47,608 bases of DNA from an uncultured Bacteroidales bacterium (GTDB lineage Bacteria; Bacteroidota; Bacteroidia; Bacteroidales; Paludibacteraceae). Location: positions 1-47,608 of the forward strand of contig CAMIZG010000010.1 of the NCBI GenBank assembly GCA_946403215.1. Reading direction: 5' to 3'. Under the pieces are notes generated by a model that was not told the origin of the DNA, ran no database searches, and saw only the letters and a list, made by a program, of their open reading frames with translations. Positions 8,986 through 17,285 of this stretch are shown here, piece after piece; position 1 is the stretch's first letter; every line of letters begins with the position of its first letter. A program made the translations under genes and the position numbers.

Positions 8986-9990
8986 ATGTTACTATCTATT
9001 CTTTTGCAGGCAACGAATATTACGCCTGAGCAAATTCAGCAGAAGCGCGACTCTGTTCGCCTGGGAGCGCAGATGATGATTGAGCATGCCCGAACCGATC
9101 CCGAAGGTTTTTGGCAGGCTGTAGGCGAAACGATGTTGCAGTTCGGATTGAAAGTGCTAGCAGCCTTGTTGCTGTACGTAGTAGGTGCATGGCTGATCAG
9201 TATTCTCAAGCGCGGTATGAAGCGCATGTTCGAACGCCGTAACACCGAACCGACCTTGGCTTCGTTCATCTCGTCGTTTGTGTCAATCTCGATGACCGTC
9301 CTGCTGGTGATCATATCAGTCAGCACGCTTGGCGTCAACACGACCTCTCTTGCTGCTCTGCTGGCTGCCGGAGGTATGGCCATCGGTATGGCCTTGTCCG
9401 GTACGGTGCAGAACTTTGCAGGCGGACTGATGCTGTTGGCATTCAAGCCGTTCAAAGCCGGTGACTTCATAGAGGCGCAGGGGCAGAGCGGTAAGGTTAT
9501 TGAGGTGAATATCACTGCCACGAAGATCCTTACAACGGATAATCGCGTAGTTATCCTGCCGAATGGTGCGCTATCCAATGGTACGATCAATAACTACAGC
9601 GGACGTCCTTTGCGTCGTGTAGAGTGGTTGGTCAGTGTGTCGTACGGCGTGGATGCTGCGGCTTGTAAGAAGGCGATACTTGCTATAGTGAATAGCGACG
9701 AACGTGTGCTGCAATCCGATACAAATATGGATAAGCTCTATAAGGAATTGAATATTACCAAGTACCAGTTGTCCACTGTTAACTACCGTATGGATGCAAT
9801 TCCTGCACCATTCGTGGCGCTCAAGTCACTCAATGAAAATGATATAACCTTCGTTGTGCGTGCATGGGTAAGAGGTGTCGACTATTGGGATGTATTCTTC
9901 GGTCTGCAGGAACGCTTCTACACCGAGTTGCCGCCACAGGGATTCACGTTTGCATACCCACATGTGGATGTCACAATGCTGAAAGAATAA
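8986..9990 (+). CDS. Small-conductance mechanosensitive channel (MscS family)
   Basis: A 334-residue MscS-type channel that would open under membrane tension to release solutes on hypo-osmotic shock. After a periplasmic N-terminus (about 1-45), three helices lead to the pore-lining TM3, visible as the Gly/Ala-rich SLAALLAAGGMAIGMALSGT and followed by VQNFAGGLMLLAFKPFKAGD. The beta domain then follows (GQSGKVIEVNITATKILTTD, VVILPNGALSNGTINNYS), with an alpha/beta C-terminal vestibule. The length is close to E. coli MscS with an added N-terminal segment. Confidence 0.93.
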   Translation: MLLSILLQATNITPEQIQQKRDSVRLGAQMMIEHARTDPEGFWQAVGETMLQFGLKVLAALLLYVVGAWLISILKRGMKRMFERRNTEPTLASFISSFVSISMTVLLVIISVSTLGVNTTSLAALLAAGGMAIGMALSGTVQNFAGGLMLLAFKPFKAGDFIEAQGQSGKVIEVNITATKILTTDNRVVILPNGALSNGTINNYSGRPLRRVEWLVSVSYGVDAAACKKAILAIVNSDERVLQSDTNMDKLYKELNITKYQLSTVNYRMDAIPAPFVALKSLNENDITFVVRAWVRGVDYWDVFFGLQERFYTELPPQGFTFAYPHVDVTMLKE

Positions 9991-10044
9991 ATTACTTCTG
10001 TGAGAGAGAAAAACTGATTAGGCTTTTGACTAAATCCTTCTACC

Positions 10045-11379
10045 ATGAAATACCCATTAGACAAAACACTTGTAGATAGTGTGTGCGGAGCATTCGGCTT
10101 GATGGATTCACACGAGTTAGGCAATGCTACTATCCGCCAGATGGTAGGTATAGTGCGCGAGATTGAGCTTCAGGCTGATTGCGAATACGTGCATATGGAG
10201 CTGGGCAATCCCGGACTGCCCTCCGAACAGATAGGCGTGGAAGCTCAGATCCAAGCTCTGCGCAACGGTTGTGCCAACAAGTACCCGCTCATCACCGGTA
10301 TACCTGAGCTGACTAAGGCTGCGTCGGAGTTCATCAAGGCCTTCCTAGGCATAACTGTGCCCGAGGATTGTATTGTGCCCACCGTGGGTTCGATGCAAGG
10401 CGGATATGCACTCAATACCCTCATCGCCCAGCTGCGTCCCGACAGAGATACAGTGCTTTTCCTTGACCCCTGTTTCCCCGTTCAGAAACAGCAGAGCCGC
10501 GTTATTGGCCTCAATATCGATTCAATTGACATAGGTGACTATCGTGGTGACCGGCTACGCGTTGCGCTGGAGGATAAACTGCAGAAAGGCAATATTTCTG
10601 CTATCCTTTACAGCAACCCGAACAATCCTTCGTGGATGTGTCTGACGGAATATGAACTACGCACTATCGGCCAACTGGCTAATCGCTACGATACCATCGT
10701 TATTGAGGATATAGCGTACCTGAATATGGACTTCCGTGATCCTAATCGAGGCAAACCGTACTGCGCACCTTTCCAGCCCACGATCGGACGATATACGATG
10801 AACTGTGTTCATCTGATTTCGTGCTCAAAGATCTTCTCTTATGCGGGCGAGCGCGCCGCGGTGATTGCTGTCCATCCTGATCTGGCTCATCGTCATTTCC
10901 CCGCACTCACCCTACGCTACAACAGCGACGGACAGTTCATGCGTACGCTTGTATATCAAGTGCTGTATGCTATCTCTTCCGGGGTGTCACACTCCGTACA
11001 GTATGCTATGGCTGCGATGATGCAGGCTGCGTGTGAAGGGAGGATTAACTTTGTGCAGAAGACGCATGTCTATGCCGACCGCGCCAAACGCATCAAGCAG
11101 ATCATGGAGAAGCACCATTTTCACGTAGTGTATGACAAGGATGCCGATGGCCGTCCTGTGGGTGACGGGTTCTTCTTTACCTTCACCTATCGTGATTGGA
11201 CAGGCGAGCAGCTGGTGAACAAACTGATTTACTACGGTGTTTCGGCTATCTCACTCGTCTCCACAGGAGCCAAGCGCGAAGGAATGCGCGGATGCTCGGC
11301 TTCGATTCGCGACGACCAGTTTGATGCACTCGACGAACGTCTAGCATTGTTTGATAACGATTTTTCACCCAAAGAGTAA
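10045..11379 (+). CDS. PLP-dependent class I/II aminotransferase
   Basis: A 444-residue fold-type I enzyme. Visible are the substrate/PLP region VGSMQGGYALN, the YSNPNNPSW loop, VIEDIAYLNMDFR (Asp contacting the PLP ring nitrogen), the PLP lysine in SCSKIFSYAGERAAV, and a late RGCSASI segment carrying the carboxylate-binding Arg. The amino donor cannot be assigned. The CoA-transferase gene starts only 2 bp downstream, which suggests the pair acts in one amino-acid fermentation route: a deaminated 2-oxo or hydroxy acid, then CoA transfer. The 54-bp upstream gap contains a 15-bp sequence (10017-10031) repeated exactly before the MATE gene. Confidence 0.88.
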   Translation: MKYPLDKTLVDSVCGAFGLMDSHELGNATIRQMVGIVREIELQADCEYVHMELGNPGLPSEQIGVEAQIQALRNGCANKYPLITGIPELTKAASEFIKAFLGITVPEDCIVPTVGSMQGGYALNTLIAQLRPDRDTVLFLDPCFPVQKQQSRVIGLNIDSIDIGDYRGDRLRVALEDKLQKGNISAILYSNPNNPSWMCLTEYELRTIGQLANRYDTIVIEDIAYLNMDFRDPNRGKPYCAPFQPTIGRYTMNCVHLISCSKIFSYAGERAAVIAVHPDLAHRHFPALTLRYNSDGQFMRTLVYQVLYAISSGVSHSVQYAMAAMMQAACEGRINFVQKTHVYADRAKRIKQIMEKHHFHVVYDKDADGRPVGDGFFFTFTYRDWTGEQLVNKLIYYGVSAISLVSTGAKREGMRGCSASIRDDQFDALDERLALFDNDFSPKE

Positions 11380-11381
11380 GT

Positions 11382-12674
11382 ATGAAATTTGTAAGTCCGT
11401 CGGAAGCTGTGTCGCTCGTCAAGTCAGGCGATACGATAGTTGTACAAGGCTCAACATCCGTGCCGTTTATTTTACTGCGTGCACTTACCGAGCGTGCAAG
11501 CGAACTACGTGATGTAAAACTCATATCCGGATTTGCCGTGTACCCTGAAGATGCTCCTTATGCCAAGAAGGAGTATATTGACTCATTCCGTGCTCTATCG
11601 ATCTTTGTGCCAAACTACCTGCGTCACGCAATGCGTGAGGGATTGGCGGACACGATCCCTTGCTTCCTTGGCGAAGTGCCGTTCTTGTTCCGCAGCGGAC
11701 AGGTGCCTATTGATGTTGCGTTCCTCAATGTGTCTGAGCCTGATGAAAATGGTTATTGTTCCTATGGTGTATCGGCCGACATAGCTTTCTCCGGTGCAGA
11801 GTGCGCCCAGACGGTCATTGCTCAGGTGAACAAATATATGCCTCGCACGTTCGGTGACCCTGTTATCCATGTGTCGCAGATCAGTGCTATGTGTCGTGGC
11901 GATGAGCCGCTCGTTGAAGTGCCTACGCCTGTGCCCAACGATACCGAGTCACGCATCGGCCGTTATATAGCCGAGCAAATCCCCGACGGAGCAACCTTGC
12001 AGATCGGGGTAGGAGGAATCCCCAATGCGGTGATCAATGCGCTGGGCTCGCACAAGCATCTGGGACTGCACACTGAAGCTATCACCGATGGCGTACTGCC
12101 ACTCATCGAGTGCGGAGTGATTGACAACTCCTGCAAAGCCCTCTACCCGGGCAAGAGTGTAGGTAGTCTAATTCTCGGTTCACGGCATCTGTACGATCAT
12201 GTGGACAATAATCCCGACTTCGTCATCCGCGATGTAGCATGGACGAATGACCCGCAGAACATTCGCCAAAACCCACGTGCCATGGCTATCAATTCAGCCG
12301 TGGAGATCGACCTCACCGGGCAGATCTGTGCAGATTCGATTGGTGAGACTATTATCTCCGGTGTTGGTGGTCAGCATGATTTTATGTACGGCGCAGCTCT
12401 ATCCGAAGGCGGCAAGTGCTTCATTGCGATGCCCAGTATGACCGATAAGGGACAATCAAAAATCGTGTCGCACCTTCGTCCCGGAGCGGGCGTCGTTACA
12501 ACACGATTTCAGACGCAGTACGTTGTTACGGAGCAGGGTATAGTCTACCTTCGCAACCTGCCGCTTGCCGAACGCGCCAAAGCCTTAATCAGCATAGCAC
12601 ATCCCTCTGTTCGTGAGGAACTGGAACGTGAAGCCGTACGGCGATTCGGCATTGGTTTTCTGCGGCTTAAGTGA
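11382..12674 (+). CDS. Acetyl-CoA hydrolase/CoA-transferase family protein
   Basis: A 430-residue family I-type CoA-transferase of the acetyl-CoA hydrolase/4-hydroxybutyrate CoA-transferase group. It shows LQIGVGGIPNAV, the catalytic-Glu segment LHTEAITDG (Glu232), and ISGVGGQHDFMYGA with a GRxxL-like C-terminal part (VVTEQGIVYLRNLPL). It would exchange CoA between acetate or another short acid and an acyl-CoA, feeding fermentation. Substrate specificity is not readable. It is coupled to the aminotransferase (2-bp gap). Its stop codon directly abuts the stop of the convergent GH13 gene. Confidence 0.88.
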   Translation: MKFVSPSEAVSLVKSGDTIVVQGSTSVPFILLRALTERASELRDVKLISGFAVYPEDAPYAKKEYIDSFRALSIFVPNYLRHAMREGLADTIPCFLGEVPFLFRSGQVPIDVAFLNVSEPDENGYCSYGVSADIAFSGAECAQTVIAQVNKYMPRTFGDPVIHVSQISAMCRGDEPLVEVPTPVPNDTESRIGRYIAEQIPDGATLQIGVGGIPNAVINALGSHKHLGLHTEAITDGVLPLIECGVIDNSCKALYPGKSVGSLILGSRHLYDHVDNNPDFVIRDVAWTNDPQNIRQNPRAMAINSAVEIDLTGQICADSIGETIISGVGGQHDFMYGAALSEGGKCFIAMPSMTDKGQSKIVSHLRPGAGVVTTRFQTQYVVTEQGIVYLRNLPLAERAKALISIAHPSVREELEREAVRRFGIGFLRLK

Positions 12675-14045
12675 TTAGTCCAAATCCGTCAGGATAATGA
12701 ACTGCCAGGGATCAAGGTGGCGGGTGTGTTTTTCGTCCAGAACGTGCATCTTGCCGTCAAGATCGAAATAGTCATCAACGTATTTGTCAATGTTGACTGT
12801 TACATCGACGGGTTCGCTACTCATGTTGATGAACGTAATCACGGTGTTCGTCTTACGTAGATTAGGAACAAATGCATCGCGCACGCATGCGAATACCTTA
12901 TCATTATCCGTTTCCAACCTAACCATCGGTGCGCCCAGTTCGGGCGAGTAGAGCACGGGGTTTTCCTTGCGAGTGCGGTTGAGCACGGTGTACAGCTTAC
13001 GCATCCAGCAGTTGTCGTCGCGGTCGATACAGTCCTTCTCGAAGAATTCCAGACGATGGTGATTGCCGTACTCCTGACCGGTGTATATCAGCGGCATGCC
13101 GGGGATCATGTAAGTAAATGCCGTCATAGCCATCACAGGATCCTTGCCTCCCAGACGCTCGTATTCGTCACCAGCCCAGGAGTTCTCGTCGTGGTTGCTG
13201 GTGAAGTTCATGCGGATAGCGTAGTCCTGAACGGTGGTGTCAGCTTTGGCAAAGTAGTCCCAGAGGTCTTGCACGGTGTTCTTGCCTTGTGCTACGCCGT
13301 TTATCAGGTGGTGCAGTGTCCAGCCGTAGTACATGTCGAATGCCGATTCGCAGAGTTCGAAGGCTTTGTCCTCATCTTCAGCCAGCGTGAACATCTGTGG
13401 ATGCGTCTGGCGCAGTTCGCCCATAGCATCGTTCCAGAAGTCGGTGGGAACTTCGCCTGCTACGTCGCAGCGGAAGCCATCAATACCGATCTCATCCATC
13501 CAGAAGTGCATGGCATCTTTCATGGCGGCACGCATGTCTTCGTTTTCGTAGTTGAGCTTCGAGATGTCCGTCCAGTCGTACTGAACCATCAGTTTGCCGT
13601 TCTCGTCGCGATAGTGCCAACCATCGTTCTTCGTCCACTCGCTATCAGGTGCAGTATGGTTAGCCACCCAGTCGAGGATGACCTTGATGCCTAACTCATG
13701 AGCTTTGCTGAGGAAGTGCTCAAAGTCTTCGCGTGTGCCGAATTCGGGGTTGAACTCGCAGTAGTCAATGATGCTGTAGTAACTGCCCAGCGAACCTTTG
13801 CGTGTCAGCTTGCCGATGGGTTGCAATGGCATCATCCAGATAATATCTACACCCATCTCTTTCAGTTTGGGCAGTTCAGCCTCGGCAGCGGCAAACGTAC
13901 CTTCAGGAGTGAGTTGGCGGGTGTTCAGCTCATAGATCGTTGCATCGTAAGCAAACTTCGGGTGCTTCAACGGTTGCGATTCTTGTTGCTTGGCGCATGA
14001 CATCAGTGCCAGTACGGCCAACAAAAGGATTGTAAATCTTTTCAT
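12675..14045 (-). CDS. GH13 alpha-amylase family lipoprotein
   Basis: A 456-residue glycoside hydrolase of the alpha-amylase family with a lipoprotein signal (LALMSC, Cys17). The (beta/alpha)8 barrel keeps all family residues: region I DWVANH (125-130), nucleophile Asp194 in GFRCDVAGE, acid/base Glu223 in TLAEDED, and Asp286 in FTSNHDEN. It hydrolyses alpha-1,4-glucans or maltodextrins, probably in the periplasm or at the outer membrane. The start at 14045 (MKRFTILLLA) gives a clean lipoprotein signal, whereas the longer frame from 14078 does not. It sits 36 bp downstream of a second GH13 gene. No susC/susD pair is in the window. Confidence 0.93.
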   Translation of the reverse strand: MKRFTILLLAVLALMSCAKQQESQPLKHPKFAYDATIYELNTRQLTPEGTFAAAEAELPKLKEMGVDIIWMMPLQPIGKLTRKGSLGSYYSIIDYCEFNPEFGTREDFEHFLSKAHELGIKVILDWVANHTAPDSEWTKNDGWHYRDENGKLMVQYDWTDISKLNYENEDMRAAMKDAMHFWMDEIGIDGFRCDVAGEVPTDFWNDAMGELRQTHPQMFTLAEDEDKAFELCESAFDMYYGWTLHHLINGVAQGKNTVQDLWDYFAKADTTVQDYAIRMNFTSNHDENSWAGDEYERLGGKDPVMAMTAFTYMIPGMPLIYTGQEYGNHHRLEFFEKDCIDRDDNCWMRKLYTVLNRTRKENPVLYSPELGAPMVRLETDNDKVFACVRDAFVPNLRKTNTVITFINMSSEPVDVTVNIDKYVDDYFDLDGKMHVLDEKHTRHLDPWQFIILTDLD

Positions 14046-14073
14046 GTGCGTGTAGTATTTAGGGTTAATAAAT

Positions 14074-14094
14074 GTCAATTATCAATTATCAATT
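14074..14094. repeat. Three-unit 7-bp repeat at the 3' end of the GH13 gene
   Basis: Three 7-mers (GTCAATT, ATCAATT, ATCAATT) overlap the 3' end of the upstream GH13 gene. They supply its last codons (IDN) and its stop, so the repeat has replaced or extended the native C-terminus. The same unit recurs in the MATE gene at 18517. Confidence 0.75.
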
Positions 14095-16097
14095 GAAAAA
14101 GTCAAATCCTTTCGGTTGATGCTTACGGTCATTTTCTCGCCCATATAGGTGCGCGAGTAGATCCACTCATCGTCCGTCAGGCGTTCGGTCTGCAGATCGC
14201 CGTAGAGTAGGGGCATCGAGCTGCGGCGCAGCTTAATCAGTTGCTGTACCTCTGCGCGCATCTGTGCTTCTTGCTCGTTCAGACCGTCAAAGCGCATCAT
14301 CAATCGGTTATCAGGGTCATTGGCACCTACCTCGCCGTACTCATCGCCTTGATAAACGCAGGGTACACCGGGTATAGTAAAGTTAATCGCCTCTTGCAGT
14401 AATGCTTTTCTGTAGGCTATGCCTGCATCGCCGATGCCTATGTTTCGTGTCCAGCCGGCTTCTTTGCCGTTCTGGTCTTCGTTAGCGCCAATGGCTCCAC
14501 CGGCGAGCGAAGCAATACGAACCTGATCGTGGTTGCCGCTGATGTTACCCATCGTGTGGTGTGCGCCGTATGCAGCCATCGACTCTTTGACAATGCGCTC
14601 CAGTTCGCTCATGGGGAACTTATCCGCAATCACCGATTCACGAACGCCGTAGTACTCATTGAAGTCAAACTGTGCGCTGAGCATACCCGTTTTTACGTAC
14701 ATGCCTATCAGGTCAGGTGAACCATAGGTCTCGCCTATCATCCATATATGTCTTCCCGGAAAGCGTGTGGCAATCTTGTGCCCGAGCATGCGCCAGTAAC
14801 TCTCAGGTATATGCTTGCATGCATCATGACGGAAACCGTCGAAGTCAAAGTTCGCCAACCAGAACAGGGCTGTATCGGTCATTGCTTCGCATACTTCGGG
14901 GCGCTCCAGGTTGAGCGAAGGGATGTGTGTGTCAAACCATGTGGTCAGTCGCGCCTCGTCCCAAAGCTCAAAGTTCCTGCGACCATCGGGCAGAATGCTG
15001 TCGGTAATCCAATCCGGATGCTCCTGAATAACGGGCGAATTGATATGCAGGTGATTGGCTACATAATCAAGCACAACATGCAGGTTATGTTTGTGTGCGG
15101 CATCGAGCATGGCCCGCAGCTCGTCAGGCGTACCGAAGCGGTGGTCAACGGCGTTGTTGTATATCGGCCAGTAGCCATGATAGCCGGAGAACTTGGTATA
15201 GGTTTTGCTCGGGTCGTACTTGTTGCCGTTCTTGAACTTGTAGCAGCCCCAGGCATCGGTGGGGTTTTGCGTAATAGGTGAGATCCAAATCGTGGTAATT
15301 CCCAGATCCTCGAAGAACCCGCTGTTGATTTTCTCCGTTATACCTGCCAGGTCACCGCCCTGATAGTCCACTATCGGCAGCACTTCGGGATTGTTCAGAG
15401 GCTCATCATTCTGCGGGTTGCCGTTGTAGAAACGGTCGATCATCAGGGAGTACAGCACTTGCGTCTGATCATCATTGAGCGTCAGCTGCGATGCGTCCAT
15501 CACTACCTTGCCGTCCTGCAAGGGAACCAGCACATCGTTGAGCCTGGTCACACCATTGGCGGCAAACAGACGGATGAACGAACGTCCTTTGGGGCACTCC
15601 GGCAGACGCAACTCGCCCGAACGGCCGTCTTCAGCTATCGTCAGCAGGTCGGGGTCAAGCAGTTCGTCGCCTAAATAGGCCTGCACGTCAAATCGCTCAC
15701 CTTCAGGCAGAGCAAACCGTATGCTCTGGTCCGTGCAACCCGTGGTCGTCAAGCCTGTAGCAAAAGGCAAGTTGGGTAGGATAGGAATGTCGCAGCGCAC
15801 CTCGCCGTTCACCAGTACGGTCAGCGTCGATAGCGTGTTGTCGCCTACGAGGTCAAACTCGAGGTTAGAGTATCCAACTGCATTGTAGCGGCTCAAGGCC
15901 AAAAGGCTCACTTGCTCGTCACCGTTCAGTGCCGGCAGGTAATCGGTCAGAAAGACGTGCATCTGTTCACCCGTGAAGTGGATAGGCATAATGGGGTTAA
16001 CTACCGGCTCGGCATTCGGGCAAGCCTGCTTGCCTGCGCACGCGCTCATGCAGAGCATTGTTGTGAGAAAAAGAAGAAAAGATGTAGATTTTTTCAT
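14082..16097 (-). CDS. GH13 alpha-amylase/cyclomaltodextrinase-like lipoprotein
   Basis: A 671-residue lipoprotein (MKKSTSFLLF signal, Cys20) with an N-terminal beta-sandwich region of about 200 residues before the catalytic barrel, as in cyclomaltodextrinase or neopullulanase-like enzymes. Catalytic residues are Asp425 (GFRHDACKH), Glu456 (MIGETYGS) and Asp524 (SGNHDQVRI); region I is DYVANH. It would break down starch-derived oligosaccharides. Together with the second GH13 gene 36 bp downstream it forms a minus-strand pair. A good Bacteroidetes promoter lies at 16163-16194. The C-terminal residues are encoded by a 7-bp repeat array. Confidence 0.92.
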   Translation of the reverse strand: MKKSTSFLLFLTTMLCMSACAGKQACPNAEPVVNPIMPIHFTGEQMHVFLTDYLPALNGDEQVSLLALSRYNAVGYSNLEFDLVGDNTLSTLTVLVNGEVRCDIPILPNLPFATGLTTTGCTDQSIRFALPEGERFDVQAYLGDELLDPDLLTIAEDGRSGELRLPECPKGRSFIRLFAANGVTRLNDVLVPLQDGKVVMDASQLTLNDDQTQVLYSLMIDRFYNGNPQNDEPLNNPEVLPIVDYQGGDLAGITEKINSGFFEDLGITTIWISPITQNPTDAWGCYKFKNGNKYDPSKTYTKFSGYHGYWPIYNNAVDHRFGTPDELRAMLDAAHKHNLHVVLDYVANHLHINSPVIQEHPDWITDSILPDGRRNFELWDEARLTTWFDTHIPSLNLERPEVCEAMTDTALFWLANFDFDGFRHDACKHIPESYWRMLGHKIATRFPGRHIWMIGETYGSPDLIGMYVKTGMLSAQFDFNEYYGVRESVIADKFPMSELERIVKESMAAYGAHHTMGNISGNHDQVRIASLAGGAIGANEDQNGKEAGWTRNIGIGDAGIAYRKALLQEAINFTIPGVPCVYQGDEYGEVGANDPDNRLMMRFDGLNEQEAQMRAEVQQLIKLRRSSMPLLYGDLQTERLTDDEWIYSRTYMGEKMTVSINRKDLTFSIDN

Positions 16098-16162
16098 ATC
16101 TGGTAAGTGTTTGTTCATGGTTTATGCGAAGGGCATCAAGGGCGCGCCGTACTTTCGCGTTG

Positions 16163-16194
16163 CAAAGATACAAAAAAAAATGCATTTATGCAAG
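16163..16194 (-). promoter_or_regulatory. Bacteroidetes-type promoter for the GH13 pair
   Basis: Read on the minus strand, the -7 element is TATCTTTG (16170-16163) and a TTG core of the -33 element lies 20 bp upstream (16193-16191). It is about 65 bp from the start of the first GH13 gene. Confidence 0.7.
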
Positions 16195-16262
16195 AGGCAG
16201 GTGGCAAATTGTTGAAAAAAAATAGCATTTTATTTATTTTGTACCTATATCTCGGGTAATTG

Positions 16263-16294
16263 TTTGCAAATCCGTAGATTTTTTTGTACTTTTG
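16263..16294 (+). promoter_or_regulatory. Bacteroidetes-type promoter for fabD
   Basis: A TTTG at 16263-16266 is followed after exactly 20 bp by TACTTTTG (16287-16294), matching the TTTG / TAnnTTTG consensus. It would start a roughly 70-nt leader containing the two small hairpins at 16308 and 16338. Confidence 0.75.
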
Positions 16295-16307
16295 TGTAAC
16301 TTTTAAC

Positions 16308-16350
16308 GTTGCGCAGCAACCATTTTAACTATTTAACGTCGCACAGCGAC
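16308..16350 (+). promoter_or_regulatory. Twin hairpins in the fabD leader
   Basis: Two near-identical small hairpins lie 17 bp apart: GTTGC-GCA-GCAAC (16308-16320) and GTCGC-ACA-GCGAC (16338-16350). Each is preceded by TTTAAC and followed by C. The second differs from the first at matched stem positions, so pairing is kept, which points to selection on RNA structure. They fall between the promoter and the fabD start. Their role is not known. Confidence 0.55.
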
Positions 16351-16367
16351 CTTTATAACCAAATAAT

Positions 16368-17237
16368 ATGAAGTCATTCGTTTTCCCCGGTCAGGGCAGC
16401 CAGTTTACCGGGATGGCTAAAGATCTTTATGAAAACCATGCTACCGTTCGTAATTTGTTTGAGCACGCTAATGAGCTTTTGGGCTTTCGTATTACCGATG
16501 TAATGTTCAGCGATACTGACGAAGAGCTCCGTGCCACGCGTGTCACGCAACCTGCTGTGTTCCTGCACTCGGTAGCTGCTTTCATTGTCAATACAGTCGA
16601 AAAGCCGCAGATGGTAGCCGGCCACAGTCTGGGTGAGTTCTCTGCTCTTGTAGCGTGCGGTGCACTGGCGTTTGAGGATGCCTTGCTGCTCGTTCGTGCC
16701 CGTGCTGAGGCTATGCAGAAGGCATGCGAATTGCAGCCCGGCACGATGGCGGCTGTACTGGGGATGGCTGATGAAAGCGTGGACGAGATCTGCCGTAGTA
16801 TAACCGATGATATCGTTGTGGCGGCTAACTTCAACTGCAACGGTCAGGTTGTTATCTCCGGTACGGTCAGCGGTGTGGATGCCGCTATTCCTCTGTTGAA
16901 AGAGGCCGGTGCCAAACGAGCTATCAAGATACCTGTAGGCGGTGCGTTCCACTCGCCGCTCATGCAGCCCGCGGCGGATGCACTGGGCAAAGCCATCCAG
17001 CAGACGGATTTCCATCAGCCTACTTGTCCGATTTATCAGAACGTGTGCGCCATGCCACAGACCGATCCCGAAATCATTCGCGAGAATCTGCTCAAGCAAC
17101 TCACATCACCCGTGCGTTGGACGCAGACGGTTAATCAGATGGTTGCCGACGGTGCTACGGAATTCTATGAGTTCGGTCCTGGTGATGTACTCAAGAACCT
17201 GATCCGCAAGATCAATCCCGAAGTAACTGTCGGATAA
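16368..17237 (+). CDS. fabD: Malonyl-CoA:ACP transacylase
   Basis: FabD moves the malonyl group from CoA to acyl carrier protein, supplying fatty acid elongation in the cytoplasm. The 289-residue protein has the N-terminal FPGQGSQ, the nucleophile elbow GHSLGE (Ser87), and the catalytic His in GGAFHSPLM (His195), all at normal spacing. It ends with FGPGDVLKNLIRKI, typical of the family. A promoter and two small hairpins precede it. The MATE gene starts 29 bp downstream. Confidence 0.96.
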   Translation: MKSFVFPGQGSQFTGMAKDLYENHATVRNLFEHANELLGFRITDVMFSDTDEELRATRVTQPAVFLHSVAAFIVNTVEKPQMVAGHSLGEFSALVACGALAFEDALLLVRARAEAMQKACELQPGTMAAVLGMADESVDEICRSITDDIVVAANFNCNGQVVISGTVSGVDAAIPLLKEAGAKRAIKIPVGGAFHSPLMQPAADALGKAIQQTDFHQPTCPIYQNVCAMPQTDPEIIRENLLKQLTSPVRWTQTVNQMVADGATEFYEFGPGDVLKNLIRKINPEVTVG

Positions 17238-17257
17238 GTTAGGCAGCGTCCAGAGTA

Positions 17258-17285
17258 ATTAGGCTTTTGACTTTCGACTTTCGAC
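17258..17285. repeat. 7-bp repeat at the start of the MATE gene
   Basis: Three units (TTTTGAC, TTTCGAC, TTTCGAC; 17265-17285) span the apparent start codon of the MATE gene and encode its first residues. The stretch 17258-17272 (ATTAGGCTTTTGACT) is identical to 10017-10031 upstream of the aminotransferase gene. Confidence 0.8.

Noticed and set aside
13056..13694. Plus-strand frame of 212 codons opposite the first GH13 gene
   Set aside because: Antisense to a catalytic barrel with all active-site residues; no independent support.
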